Shown: positions 26,002-34,677, counted from the stretch's first letter. The stretch is 64,000 nucleotides of DNA from Streptomyces humidus (GCF_014649655.1 NZ_BMTL01000011.1:124001-188000); one strand, 5' to 3'. Notes: generated by a model not told the origin, from the sequence alone. Numbers and translations are program-made.

Positions 26002-26043
26002 AGGTAGTGAAGCATTTCGAGCGTGTGAAAGGCAGCCCCTCCC

Positions 26044-27063
26044 ATGACTGACTCGGCCCTCCCCACCACCAGCCGCGAATGGCGTCTGCTCAGCCGCCCC
26101 GTCGGCTGGCCGAAGCCCGAGGACTTCGAGCTCGCCGAGGCGGAGATCCGCCGCCCGGGCCCGGGTGAGGTGCTGGTGCGCAACGCGTACGTCTCCGTCG
26201 ACCCCTACATGCGGGGCCGCATGAGCAGCGCCAAGTCCTACGTCGCCCCCTTCGAGCTGGGCAAGGCCATGCAGGGCGGAGCGGTCGGCGAGGTCGTCGC
26301 GTCCGAGGCCGAGGGAATCTCGGCCGGCGACCACGTCCTGCACTTCGGCGGCTGGCGCGAGTACGCCACCTTCGACGCGGGGCAGGCCGTCAAGGTGGAC
26401 CCCGAGGCCGCGCCGCTCTCCACCTATCTCGGCGTCCTCGGCATGACCGGCCTCACCGCCTACGCGGGTCTCCTGCGCACGGCCGCCTTCAAGGAGGGCG
26501 ACTCCGTCTTCGTGTCGGGCGCGGCCGGCGCCGTCGGCAGCCAGGTCGGCCAGATCGCCAGGCTCAAGGGCGCCTCCCGGGTCATCGGCTCGGCCGGCTC
26601 CGACGACAAGGTCAAGCTCCTCGTCGAGGAGTACGGCTTCGACGCGGCCTTCAACTACAAGAACGGCCCCGTGGCCGAGCAGCTGCGCGCGGCGGCCCCC
26701 GACGGCATCGACGTCTACTTCGACAACGTCGGCGGCGACCACCTGGAGGCCGCGATCGGCTCTCTCAACATGAAGGGCCGGATCGCGGTCTGCGGCATGA
26801 TCTCGGTTTACAACAACACCGAGCCCGCCCCCGGTCCGAAGAACCTCGCCCGCATCATCCAGACCCGCGGCCGCATCGAGGGTCTCCTGGTCGGCGACCA
26901 CTACGACCTTCAGCCGCAGTTCGTCCAGGAGGTCGGCGCCTGGGTGCGCTCCGGTGAGCTCAAGTACCGCGAGACGGTCGTCGAGGGCATCGAGAACAAC
27001 CTGGAGGCGTTCCTCGGGGTCCTGCGCGGCGACAACACCGGAAAGATGATCGTCAAGCTCTGA
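26044..27063 (+). CDS. NADP-dependent alkenal/curcumin-type double-bond reductase (zinc-less MDR)
   Basis: A 339-aa medium-chain reductase lacking zinc ligands. The family landmarks are VSVDPYMRGRM, LGVLGMTGLTAYAGL, the cofactor loop VSGAAGAVGSQVGQIA and DVYFDNVGG, all as in CurA and plant/mammalian alkenal reductases. It would reduce the C=C bond of alpha,beta-unsaturated aldehydes and ketones with NADPH, a detoxification role. It is divergent from a MarR regulator, which fits induction by electrophiles, and ends at a strong bidirectional terminator. Confidence 0.92.
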   Translation: MTDSALPTTSREWRLLSRPVGWPKPEDFELAEAEIRRPGPGEVLVRNAYVSVDPYMRGRMSSAKSYVAPFELGKAMQGGAVGEVVASEAEGISAGDHVLHFGGWREYATFDAGQAVKVDPEAAPLSTYLGVLGMTGLTAYAGLLRTAAFKEGDSVFVSGAAGAVGSQVGQIARLKGASRVIGSAGSDDKVKLLVEEYGFDAAFNYKNGPVAEQLRAAAPDGIDVYFDNVGGDHLEAAIGSLNMKGRIAVCGMISVYNNTEPAPGPKNLARIIQTRGRIEGLLVGDHYDLQPQFVQEVGAWVRSGELKYRETVVEGIENNLEAFLGVLRGDNTGKMIVKL

Positions 27064-27077
27064 CCGCCGGACCTCGC

Positions 27078-27131
27078 CGAAGGCCGCACCCGGAAACGTC
27101 CCGCCGACGGTTTCCATAGGTGCGGCCTTCG
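27078..27131. terminator. Bidirectional terminator between convergent genes
   Basis: Perfect 13-bp stem CGAAGGCCGCACC (27078-27090) with its complement at 27119-27131, plus an inner GGAAAC/GTTTCC stem in the loop. It lies between the reductase and serine-hydrolase stops and reaches to within 8 bp of the latter. Confidence 0.8.
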
Positions 27132-27138
27132 CCGTCCG

Positions 27139-28314
27139 TCAGCCGGCGGCCAGCGCCGCGCGGTGCACGGCCCCCGCCAGTCGGTCGTTCTCCGGGGCCG
27201 CCCCGCCCGGGAAGGCGCAACGGCGCCGCGTGTAGCCGTAGGCCAGCCCGCTGCGCGGGTCGGCGAAGGCCTGGCAGCCGCCCGCCCCGCTGTGCCCGAA
27301 CGCCCCGGCGCCCAGGAACGGGTGCCAGGTGTCCGCGGTGGCCTGGAAGCCCAGTCCGTACGACCGGTGCGACCGTGCCACCACGTCGTAGCCCACCGAG
27401 TGCAGTTGCCCGAACTCCGCGGCCGTGTCCTCCTTCAGCAGCGGCGCCTTCCCGTCGGTCTCGCTGATCGCCGCCGCGTACAGCCCGGCCAGCCCGCGGG
27501 CCGAGGCGACCCCGCCCACGGAGGCCGGTCCCTTGGCCCGGATCAGCGGGTCGTTCGGCAGGAGTTCCAGGTCGGTCGGCTCGGCGGTGTGGCGGTTGAA
27601 GGCCACGGCGGCCAGGGTGTGCGGCCCGCCCGGCAGGGAGTCCAGCAGCGCCCGCTGCTCGGCCGTCGGGGCCATCCGCTGCGCGGTGCGGAAGCGCGGC
27701 TCGTGCGGCGCCGGCAGCCCCAGGAAGAAGTCCAGCCCGCAGGGGAGCCGCACCCGCTCCTCGTAGACCTCCTGGAGCGTGCGGCCCGTGGCCCGCCGTA
27801 CCACCTCACCGGTGAGCGCCCCGATCACCAGCGCGTGGTAGCCGAACGCGCTGCCCGGCCGCCAGAACGGCCGTTGGTCGGCGAGGCGTTCGGCGAGCTG
27901 CCGGTCGTCGGCCAGCTCCTGCGGAGAGAACCCGCCGTCCGTGCCGACCACGCCGGCCCGGTGGGCCAGCAGCTCCCGCAGGGTCAGCGCGCCCTTGCCC
28001 TCGGCGGCGAACTCCGGCCAGTAGTAGGTCACCTTGCGGTCCAGTTCCAGCGTGCCCTCCTGGACGAGGAGCGCGACCACGAGATGTGCGGCGCCCTTGG
28101 TCGAGGAGTACACGCCGTAGAGGGAGTCGGGGCCGGCGCCTTCGCCGGGCGCCCACAGGTCGACGACCCGCCTGCCGTGCACATAAGCGCACAACTGGCC
28201 CTCGTAGTCGGGCTGTTCCTCCGCCGCGAACGCGGCGAACTCCTCCCTTACCGCCTCGTATCCATCGGCGACCGTGCCGTGGATCTCCTGCGTCGTCCGA
28301 GCCGAACGAGTCAT
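27139..28314 (-). CDS. Serine hydrolase, class C beta-lactamase/esterase-like family
   Basis: A 391-aa cytoplasmic-looking protein (no signal peptide) of the beta-lactamase-related serine hydrolases. The nucleophile motif SxxK is SSTK (YSSTKGAAHLV). The second motif is the Tyr of GYHALVIG, as in esterase EstB rather than the YxN of true lactamases. A third motif is HSGAGG near the C-terminus. Esterase or peptidase activity on small substrates is the family expectation. Convergent with the reductase gene. Confidence 0.88.
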   Translation of the reverse strand: MTRSARTTQEIHGTVADGYEAVREEFAAFAAEEQPDYEGQLCAYVHGRRVVDLWAPGEGAGPDSLYGVYSSTKGAAHLVVALLVQEGTLELDRKVTYYWPEFAAEGKGALTLRELLAHRAGVVGTDGGFSPQELADDRQLAERLADQRPFWRPGSAFGYHALVIGALTGEVVRRATGRTLQEVYEERVRLPCGLDFFLGLPAPHEPRFRTAQRMAPTAEQRALLDSLPGGPHTLAAVAFNRHTAEPTDLELLPNDPLIRAKGPASVGGVASARGLAGLYAAAISETDGKAPLLKEDTAAEFGQLHSVGYDVVARSHRSYGLGFQATADTWHPFLGAGAFGHSGAGGCQAFADPRSGLAYGYTRRRCAFPGGAAPENDRLAGAVHRAALAAG

Positions 28315-28749
28315 CCGCTCTCCTCAACCAGCCCGCTGCCTGCGTGTGCCATGGTGATCAACGCCTGACCGATCTGCGCCGGGGCCCCGGCGTGTGGACG
28401 AAACCGCGATCCGCGCCGCCGGTCGTGCGCGGGTGTACGACCGGCGGCGGCGCGGGCGGTGATCAGAACAGGTCGGGCCGGGCAGGCGCCCGATGTGCGC
28501 ACGTCTGCCTCCTGGACTTGTCTGGATCGTTGCTTCCGGAGATCGGTACGGCGAGGTGTGCCTGTTCGACTCAACTGCGAGAAGAGCGCGTCGGTGTCAT
28601 CGATGCCCCGGATGGCCTACGGGGCCGCCGACTGCGACTGCGACTGCGACTGCGACTGCGACTGCGGCTGTGGCTGTGGCGGTCGTGGCGGTGGCGGGGC
28701 CCGCACGGGGCGGCGGCCGTGAAGTGTGCACGACCGATAGAGTTCGGCC
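28315..28749. other. Intergenic region with hexanucleotide repeat
   Basis: 435 bp between divergent genes, so both promoters lie here. The only clear structure is the GACTGC repeat at 28630-28665. Plus-strand frames through it are Cys/Asp repeats of no protein character. Confidence 0.5.
28630..28665. repeat. Six perfect GACTGC repeats
   Basis: GACTGC occurs six times in tandem at 28630-28665, followed by GGCTGT twice and GGCGGT, about 85-120 bp upstream of the EI24 gene start. Confidence 0.95.
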
Positions 28750-29547
28750 ATGCGCGATCTCGGGGTGGGGTTCAAGTACCTCCTGAAGGGCCAGCGATGG
28801 GTGGCCCGGCACGGCAGGCAGTACGGGTTCGGGCTCGTTCCCGGGCTGCTCACGTTCGTCCTCTACGCGGCGGCCCTGGTGGCGCTCGCGGTGTGGGGCG
28901 AGGACTTCGTGGGATGGGCGACGCCGTTCGCCGACGACTGGTCGAGCCCCTGGCTCGGCCTCTTCCGCGGCTTCCTCACCGCCGTGCTGTTCGCCCTCGG
29001 CCTCCTGCTCGCCGTGCTCACCTTCACCGCGGTCACCCTGCTCATCGGGCAGCCCTTCTACGAGAACCTCTCCGAGAAGGTCGACCGGGACGTCTCGCCC
29101 GACGGCACGGCCCCCGAGTCGGGGCTGCCGCTCTGGCGCGAGTTGTGGGTCTCCGCCCGCGACAGCCTGCGCGTCCTCCTGCGCGCCCTGGTCTGGGCGG
29201 TGCTGCTGTTCGCCCTCGGGTTCATCCCGGTCGTCGGCCAGACGGTCGTCCCGGTGATCGGCTTCTTCGTCACCGGCTTCTTCCTCACCGAGGAGCTCGT
29301 CGCCGTCGCCCTCCAGCGCCGCGACGTCGACCTGCGCGCCCGGCTCGCCCTGCTGCGCGGCCGCCGGTTGCTGGTGTGGGGCTTCGGCACCCCCCTGGGC
29401 CTGGCCTTCCTGGTGCCCTTCGTCGCGGTGTTCCTGATGCCCGGCGCAGTCGCGGGCGCCACCCTGCTGGCCCGTGAGCTCCTCGGCGAGGAGATCTCCG
29501 AGGGCGACGCGGCCGAGGAGGCGCAGGAGAAGAACGCAGTCTCCTGA
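28750..29547 (+). CDS. EI24/CysZ-family integral membrane protein
   Basis: A 265-aa membrane protein with about four to five long hydrophobic segments (for example LVPGLLTFVLYAAALVALAV and VLLFALGFIPVVGQTVVPVIG, the latter with the family FIPVVG motif). FYENLSEKVD and the Leu/Arg-rich amphipathic stretch RLALLRGRRLLVWGFG are also typical of EI24 domains. CysZ relatives move sulfate, but actinobacterial members are mostly uncharacterised, so no substrate is given. The ATG has only a weak ribosome site. Confidence 0.85.
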   Translation: MRDLGVGFKYLLKGQRWVARHGRQYGFGLVPGLLTFVLYAAALVALAVWGEDFVGWATPFADDWSSPWLGLFRGFLTAVLFALGLLLAVLTFTAVTLLIGQPFYENLSEKVDRDVSPDGTAPESGLPLWRELWVSARDSLRVLLRALVWAVLLFALGFIPVVGQTVVPVIGFFVTGFFLTEELVAVALQRRDVDLRARLALLRGRRLLVWGFGTPLGLAFLVPFVAVFLMPGAVAGATLLARELLGEEISEGDAAEEAQEKNAVS

Positions 29548-29889
29548 CGGAGGCCGGAGGCCGGATGCCGGAGGTCCGCGGCCGGCGGCGGGCAGACGGG
29601 AAGGGCTCGACGGGGCCGCGGGCCCGGTCCTCGCGGACCGGCGTCGGCACCGCGCCCGCTCCGTCGCCCCCGGCGCCGCCGTCAGGACGTCGGGATCGCC
29701 CGCACCCGGGCGACGACGCCCGGCCGGTCGCGCACGGACCGCGGACCGGTCGCCCTGCCGGTCGCCGGGCCCGCGTCGACGGCCGTGAACTGCCTTACCT
29801 GTGTGTGCACATGGCCGTCCGGCAGGCTGTCGTGCAGCGCCGGCCGACCGGGTGGCCGCGCTGCCGGCAGCAGGGCGATACTGCCGCGT
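29548..29889. other. Intergenic region, no gene supported
   Basis: 342 bp of GC-rich sequence with GGCCGGA-type short repeats at 29549-29590. Frames are open because of composition but show no protein-like pattern or ribosome site. Confidence 0.45.
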
Positions 29890-30207
29890 ATGAAGGCAGC
29901 CAACCTGGGCGTTCTCTTCCTGATCGAGCTGGTCGCCGTCGCCGCGGCCGCCTGGTGGGGCGCGTCGACCTCGTGGCCCTGGCTGTTCGGACCGGCAGCC
30001 CCGGCCGTGCTGATCGCGGCCTGGGCGCTGTTCGGCTCGCCGCGCGCCCGGTTCAGGACGCGGGGCGCGGGCCGGGCCGGCTTCGAACTGGCCTGGTTCG
30101 GGGCGGGAGTCTGCGCGCTGTACGCGGCCGGTGCGCACGGCTGGGCGCTCGCCTTCGCGCTCGTGTGCGCGGTGAGCAAGGGGCTGGCGCTCAGGTGGCG
30201 CCAGTGA
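29890..30207 (+). CDS. YrdB-family (DUF2568) small membrane protein
   Basis: A 105-aa protein made of four hydrophobic segments (LGVLFLIELVAVAAAAWWG, PAAPAVLIAAWALFGSP, FELAWFGAGVCALYAAG, LAFALVCAVSKGLAL). The WALFGSPRAR junction after the second span is characteristic of YrdB/DUF2568 proteins. Function unknown. ATG 29890 begins the conserved part; the frame is open farther upstream but without membrane-protein character. Its stop lies 3 bp before that of the convergent TetR gene. Confidence 0.8.
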   Translation: MKAANLGVLFLIELVAVAAAAWWGASTSWPWLFGPAAPAVLIAAWALFGSPRARFRTRGAGRAGFELAWFGAGVCALYAAGAHGWALAFALVCAVSKGLALRWRQ

Positions 30208-30210
30208 CCC

Positions 30211-30792
30211 TCAGCCGGCCGGTTCGCCCAGCAGCCGCAGGAAGTCCCGGAACGCCCCGGGCATGTCCACCGACTCGGGGTCGAGCAGCCACTGGTACTG
30301 CAGTCCGTCCATCACCGCGACCAGCAGCGGGGCCGTGCGTTCCGGAGTGAGGCCGTTGGGCAGCCGGTCGCCGTACTCGGCGCGCAGCGCGGCCGCCATG
30401 CTCGCCCGCACCCGTGTGTACCGCTCGGTGAAGTACTCCCGGGCGGGGTGCCCCTCCGTGACGCTCTCGCCGAGCAGCGCCGAGAACGTCTGGACGACGC
30501 CGGGCCGCATCGCGTTGTACTCGACGAGCGAGGCCAGCAGGTCGACGCGCCACCGGGTGTCGGGCAGGGCGTCCCACTGGTCGCGTTCCCGGAGCACCGC
30601 CACCAGCAGCGCGTCCTTCGTCGGGAAGTGGTGCAGCAGCCCCTGCTGGGTCAGGCCGACCCGCTCGGCCACCGCCGCCATGCTCGCCCCGCGGTAGCCG
30701 CGCTCGGCGATCACCGCCAGGGCCGCCCGCACGATCTCGGCCCGCCGCTCCTCGGTTCTGGCCCTGGCAGTCATGCCGTCACGGTACGCCAT
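30211..30792 (-). CDS. TetR-family transcriptional regulator
   Basis: A 193-aa regulator. The HTH region is IVRAALAVIAERGYRG, MAAVAERVGLTQQGLLHHF, then PTKDALLVAV. The C-terminal part is a ligand domain with a hydrophobic pocket and the VAVMDGLQYQWLLDP block common in TetR regulators of sugar-hydrolase genes. Divergent from the GH3 beta-glucosidase 106 bp away, so it probably represses it. The start could be ATG 30792 (overlapping the dyad at 30791-30808) or ATG 30774 at the conserved N-terminus; neither has a good ribosome site. Confidence 0.9.
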   Translation of the reverse strand: MAYRDGMTARARTEERRAEIVRAALAVIAERGYRGASMAAVAERVGLTQQGLLHHFPTKDALLVAVLRERDQWDALPDTRWRVDLLASLVEYNAMRPGVVQTFSALLGESVTEGHPAREYFTERYTRVRASMAAALRAEYGDRLPNGLTPERTAPLLVAVMDGLQYQWLLDPESVDMPGAFRDFLRLLGEPAG

Positions 30793-30808
30793 ACCCCCCT
30801 CTGGGTAT
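30791..30808. promoter_or_regulatory. Candidate TetR operator
   Basis: ATACCC-N6-GGGTAT, an 18-bp dyad that overlaps the first possible start of the TetR gene and lies 90 bp upstream of the GH3 start. Confidence 0.45.
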
Positions 30809-30897
30809 AACGACAGGGTAACGAAACCTACCGTTCAACAGGTGGCCGTGCACGATGGAGGCACGGTACGTGCAGACGCTCGACGAGGAGGCACCGC

Positions 30898-33558
30898 ATG
30901 GCGGGAACCGAGGCGGCAACGCAGACGGCGACCGGAACGGAGACGGCGGCCGGGACGGAGGCCTCGACAGGGACCGGGACGACCACGGCGACCGGAACGG
31001 AGACGGCGGCCGGGACGGAGGCCTCGACAGGGACCGGGACGACCACGGCGACCGGGACGACCACGGCGACCGGGACGACCACGGCGACCGGGACGATCAC
31101 GGCGACCGGGACCGCCGTCGAGCGGGCCGTCGAGCGGGCCCTCGCCAGGCTCGGCCTGGACGCCAAGACCCGGCTGCTGGCCGGTCAGGACGCCTGGTCG
31201 CTGCCCGCGTTGCCGGAGATCGGCCTGCGGTCGCTCGTGATGTCCGACGGCCCGGTCGGCGTGCGCGGCGTGCGCTGGACGGCCGACGACCCCTCCGTCG
31301 CACTGCCCTCGCCGACCGCGCTCGCCGCCGCCTGGGACCCCGGCCTCGCCCGCCGCGCCGGTGCGCTCCTGGCCCAGGAGGCCCGGCGCAAGGGCGTCCA
31401 CGTGCTGCTCGCCCCCACGGTCAACCTGCACCGGTCGCCCCTCGGCGGACGGCACTTCGAGGCCTACAGCGAGGACCCGTACCTGACGGGCGTGATCGGC
31501 GCGGCCTATGTGAACGGCGTCCAGTCCGGCGGCGTCGGCACCACCGTCAAGCACTTCGTGGCCAACGACGCCGAGACCGACCGCTTCACCGTGGACAACC
31601 TGGTCGGCGAACGCGCCCTGCGCGAGCTGTACCTGGCACCCTTCGAGGCCATCGTCGCCGAGGCGCGCCCCTGGGGCGTCATGACCGCCTACAACACGGT
31701 CAACGGCACGACGATGACCGAGCACCACCAGCTCGTGAACGAGGTCCTGCGCGGCGAGTGGGGCTTCGACGGCTTCAACGTCTCCGACTGGACGGCCGCC
31801 CGCGACACCGTCGGCGCCCTCCGGGGCGGTCTCGACGTGGCCATGCCCGGCCCGCAGACCGTCTACGGCGAGGCCCTCGCCGCCGCGGTGCGCGAGGAAC
31901 GCCTCGCCGAGTCCGAGGTCGACGAGGCGGTCCGCCGCGTCCTGCGCCTGGCCGCCCGCGTCGGCGTCCTCGCGGGCGTCGAACCGGCCGTCACCGAGCC
32001 GCCCGCCCCGGTCGACGGCGAGGCCCTGGCCCGCGAACTGGCCCGCCGCTCCTTCGTCCTGCTCCGCAACGAGGGCGACGCGCTGCCGCTCCGGCCGGGC
32101 GCGGTCGCCCTCAGCGGCGCGGCCGCCCGCGACGCCCGCATCCTCGGCGGCGGCTCCGCGACGGTCTTCCCCGCCCACACCGTCTCCCCGCTCGACGGCC
32201 TGACCGCCGCCCTCCCCGAGGGCGCTCTGCACTACGCCGTCGGCGCCGACCCCGCCACCGAACTCTCCGTCGCCGAGAAGGGTTTCGTGCTCCGGGCGGT
32301 CTGCCGCGACGCCGCCGGCAACGTCATCGGCACCCGCTCCGCGCCGAACGGCCAGATCCAGTGGATGGGCTCGGACCTCCCCGAGGGCGTCACCCTCCCC
32401 GACGCCGCGCCCCGCTCGAGCGGGGAGCCCCCCGCCGGCCTCCACACCGTCGAGCTGACCGGGACCTTCACCCCGCGGGTGAGCGGCCGGCACACCTTCG
32501 GCACCAAGGGCATCGGCGCGTTCACCCTCGCCGTCGCCGGGACGACGTACTACGACGACGTCCGACTCCCCGACGGCGACCCCTTCGAGGCGTTCTTCGG
32601 CTCCCCCGAGCCCCGCGCCCGGGTGGAGCTGACCGCCGGCGAACCGGTCGAGGTCTCCCTCACCCAGGTCTTCGCGCTTCCCGAGGGCGTCCCCTTCAAG
32701 GCCGTCAGCTTCGCGCTGTGCCACCAGGAGCCGGTGCGCGACCCCGACGAGCTGATCGCCGAGGCGGTCGAGGCGGCGCGGGCCGCCGACACGGCCGTCG
32801 TCGTGGTCGCCACCACCGAACGCGTGGAGTCCGAGGGCTACGACCGCAAGGACCTCCGCCTCCCCGGCCGCCAGGACGACCTCGTGCGCGCGGTCGCCGC
32901 CGCCAACCCGAACACCGTCGTCGTCGTCAACGCCGGCTCCCCGGTGGAACTGCCCTGGCGGGAGGAGGTCGCGGCCGTCCTGCTCAGCTGGTTCCCCGGC
33001 CAGGAGGGCGGCGCGGCGCTGGCGGACGTCCTCACGGGCGCCCACGAGCCCGGCGGCCGCCTGCCCACCACCTGGGGCTCCCTCGCCGACGCCCCCGTCA
33101 CCGAGGTCGTCCCCACCGACGGCGCGCTCTCCTACCGCGAGGGCGTCTTCATCGGCTACCGAGCCTGGGAGAAGGAGAACCGCACCCCGGCCTATCCCTT
33201 CGGCCACGGCCTCGGGTACACCGACTGGACGTACGAGTCCGCCGACGTCACGGGTTCCACGGTCCGGGTGCGGATCCGCAACAGCGGCGAGCGGGCCGGC
33301 CGGGAGGTCGTCCAGGTCTACCTGTCTCCCACCGGCACAGCGCCGGCGCCCGAGCGCCCCGTCCGATGGCTGGCCGGCTTCGCGGCCGTGGAGGCGGGAC
33401 CGGGGGAGAGCGCCGAGGTCGCCGTGGACCTCCCCGACCGCGCCTTCGAGGTGTGGGACGAGACGGACCACCGGTGGTCCTTTGTGAAAGGTTCGTACGA
33501 AATCCAGGTGGGCCGCTCGATCGCCGACCGCCGGATCACCGCGACGATTACCGTTTGA
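30898..33558 (+). CDS. Glycoside hydrolase family 3 beta-glucosidase with PA14 insert and repeat N-terminus
   Basis: An 886-aa enzyme. Residues 1-75 are Thr/Gly/Ala repeats (TATGTT type). Residues about 78-330 are the GH3 barrel, with VMSDGPVGVRG, KHFVANDAETDR and the nucleophile D297 in NVSDW. The second GH3 domain is interrupted by a PA14 domain at about 455-620 (LTGTFTPRVSGRHTFGTKG) and resumes with VVVVATTERVESEGYDR and LPTTWG. A fibronectin III-like cap forms the last 100 residues. This is the layout of PA14-bearing beta-glucosidases. There is no signal peptide, so it works on imported oligosaccharides. ATG 30898 has GAGGAGG 6 bp upstream, and no other ATG or GTG occurs in frame before about residue 108, so the repeat lead is probably translated. 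Confidence 0.93.
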   Translation: MAGTEAATQTATGTETAAGTEASTGTGTTTATGTETAAGTEASTGTGTTTATGTTTATGTTTATGTITATGTAVERAVERALARLGLDAKTRLLAGQDAWSLPALPEIGLRSLVMSDGPVGVRGVRWTADDPSVALPSPTALAAAWDPGLARRAGALLAQEARRKGVHVLLAPTVNLHRSPLGGRHFEAYSEDPYLTGVIGAAYVNGVQSGGVGTTVKHFVANDAETDRFTVDNLVGERALRELYLAPFEAIVAEARPWGVMTAYNTVNGTTMTEHHQLVNEVLRGEWGFDGFNVSDWTAARDTVGALRGGLDVAMPGPQTVYGEALAAAVREERLAESEVDEAVRRVLRLAARVGVLAGVEPAVTEPPAPVDGEALARELARRSFVLLRNEGDALPLRPGAVALSGAAARDARILGGGSATVFPAHTVSPLDGLTAALPEGALHYAVGADPATELSVAEKGFVLRAVCRDAAGNVIGTRSAPNGQIQWMGSDLPEGVTLPDAAPRSSGEPPAGLHTVELTGTFTPRVSGRHTFGTKGIGAFTLAVAGTTYYDDVRLPDGDPFEAFFGSPEPRARVELTAGEPVEVSLTQVFALPEGVPFKAVSFALCHQEPVRDPDELIAEAVEAARAADTAVVVVATTERVESEGYDRKDLRLPGRQDDLVRAVAAANPNTVVVVNAGSPVELPWREEVAAVLLSWFPGQEGGAALADVLTGAHEPGGRLPTTWGSLADAPVTEVVPTDGALSYREGVFIGYRAWEKENRTPAYPFGHGLGYTDWTYESADVTGSTVRVRIRNSGERAGREVVQVYLSPTGTAPAPERPVRWLAGFAAVEAGPGESAEVAVDLPDRAFEVWDETDHRWSFVKGSYEIQVGRSIADRRITATITV
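30925..31116 (+). repeat. 60-bp perfect tandem duplication plus 18-bp repeats inside the GH3 gene
   Basis: 30925-30984 and 30985-31044 are identical 60-bp units beginning ACGGCGACCGGAACGG. Then come 18-bp units beginning ACGGCGACCGGGACG (31045, 31063, 31081, and a partial one from 31099). All lengths are multiples of three, so the reading frame is kept. Confidence 0.95.
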
Positions 33559-33644
33559 CCCGGCACGGCCGCCCGACGGGGCGCGCCGGCGCCCCGTGAA
33601 CAGCCCCGGCCCGGGACCTGACCCCCGGGTCGGGGCAACATCTC

Positions 33645-33672
33645 CCCGCAGCCCGCAGCCCGCAGCCCGCAG
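33645..33672. repeat. Four tandem CCCGCAG heptamers
   Basis: CCCGCAG repeated four times between the convergent GH3 and aldose epimerase genes, about 12 bp from the epimerase stop. Confidence 0.9.
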
Positions 33673-33684
33673 CCCGGCGGATCT

Positions 33685-34662
33685 CTAGCGGACCGAGAAG
33701 GCGTACACCGTCTCCGACCGGTAGACCTCGCCCGGTCGAAGCACCGTGCTCGGGAACTCCGGCCGGTTCGGCGAGTCCGGGAAGTGCTGGGTCTCCAGCG
33801 CCACGCCCTGGCCGGGCACGAACGGCTCGCCCAGATGGTCGGCGGTGTACAGCTGGAGCCCCGGTTCGGTCGTCGACACCGTCAGCACCCGCCCGGACGC
33901 GGGATCGTGCAGCTCGGCGACCTCGGCCGGCACGTCCGTGACGCCCTTGTCGAGGACGAAGTTGTGGTCGTAGCCGGCGCCGATCTTGCGGGCCGCACGG
34001 AAGTCGAATCGGCTGCCGGCCACCTGTGCGAGCTCGCCCGTCGGGATCAGGTCCGCGTCCACCGGCGTGTACCGGGAGGCGGCCAGCCGCAGTTCGTGGT
34101 CGGCCGCACCGCCGCTGCCCGGCCCGCCCAGGGCGAAGTAGCCGTGATGGGTCAGGTTCACCACCGTGGGCGCGTCGGTGACGGCCCGGTAGGCGAACCG
34201 CAGCGCCCCCGACGCGTCCAGGGTGTACGTGGCCGAGACCTCCAGCCGCCCCGGGAAGCCCTCCTCGCCGTGTGCGCCGACCCGGCTGAGCCGCAGCCCG
34301 TGCTCGACCGGCTCCACCTCCCACACCCGCTTGTCGAACCCGCCCGGCCCGCCGTGCAGCGAGTTGGGCCCGGCGTTGGGCTCCAGCGCGTAGGTGACCC
34401 CGTCCAGCGGGAAGCGGGCGTGCGCGATCCGGTTCGCGTAGCGCCCGACCAGCGCGCCGAGATAGGGCTCCGGATGGGCGAGATAACCGTCCAGATCCGC
34501 GAAACCGAGCACCACGTCCGCCGTGTGTCCGTCCCGGTCGGGGACCTCGACGGACTGCACGATCCCGCCGTACGACAGAACTCGCACCCGCGTGCCCGCC
34601 CGCTCCAGGGTCCAGCGGTGCACGGGGGTGCCGTCGGAAAGTGTTCCGAAGTGTTCGCTCAT
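33685..34662 (-). CDS. Aldose 1-epimerase (second paralog)
   Basis: A 325-aa mutarotase, shorter than the copy at 8606-9652. Shared blocks are GGIVQSVEVPDRDG, GRYANRIAHARF, SLHGGPGGFDKRVW, the catalytic His region NLTHHGYFALG, and the Glu block LETQHFPDSPNRPEFPSTVL. It lacks about 25 residues in the middle compared with the first copy. Convergent with the GH3 beta-glucosidase; a role in handling its released sugar anomers is plausible. Separated by only 15 bp from the lipoprotein gene upstream, with which it may be cotranscribed. Confidence 0.92.
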   Translation of the reverse strand: MSEHFGTLSDGTPVHRWTLERAGTRVRVLSYGGIVQSVEVPDRDGHTADVVLGFADLDGYLAHPEPYLGALVGRYANRIAHARFPLDGVTYALEPNAGPNSLHGGPGGFDKRVWEVEPVEHGLRLSRVGAHGEEGFPGRLEVSATYTLDASGALRFAYRAVTDAPTVVNLTHHGYFALGGPGSGGAADHELRLAASRYTPVDADLIPTGELAQVAGSRFDFRAARKIGAGYDHNFVLDKGVTDVPAEVAELHDPASGRVLTVSTTEPGLQLYTADHLGEPFVPGQGVALETQHFPDSPNRPEFPSTVLRPGEVYRSETVYAFSVR

Positions 34663-34677
34663 GAGCGAAACCCTAAG

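Noticed and set aside
25945..27117. In-frame N-terminal extension of the MarR gene through the reductase gene
   Set aside because: It would run antisense to the whole reductase; MarR homology starts at 25944.
28459..28722. Plus-strand frame with Asp-Cys repeats
   Set aside because: Simply the translation of the GACTGC repeat; no protein-like flanks.
30835..33471. Open 878-codon minus-strand frame across the GH3 gene
   Set aside because: Antisense shadow caused by GC-rich codon use; repetitive Gly/Val/Arg composition, no ribosome site, and the plus strand encodes a complete GH3 enzyme.
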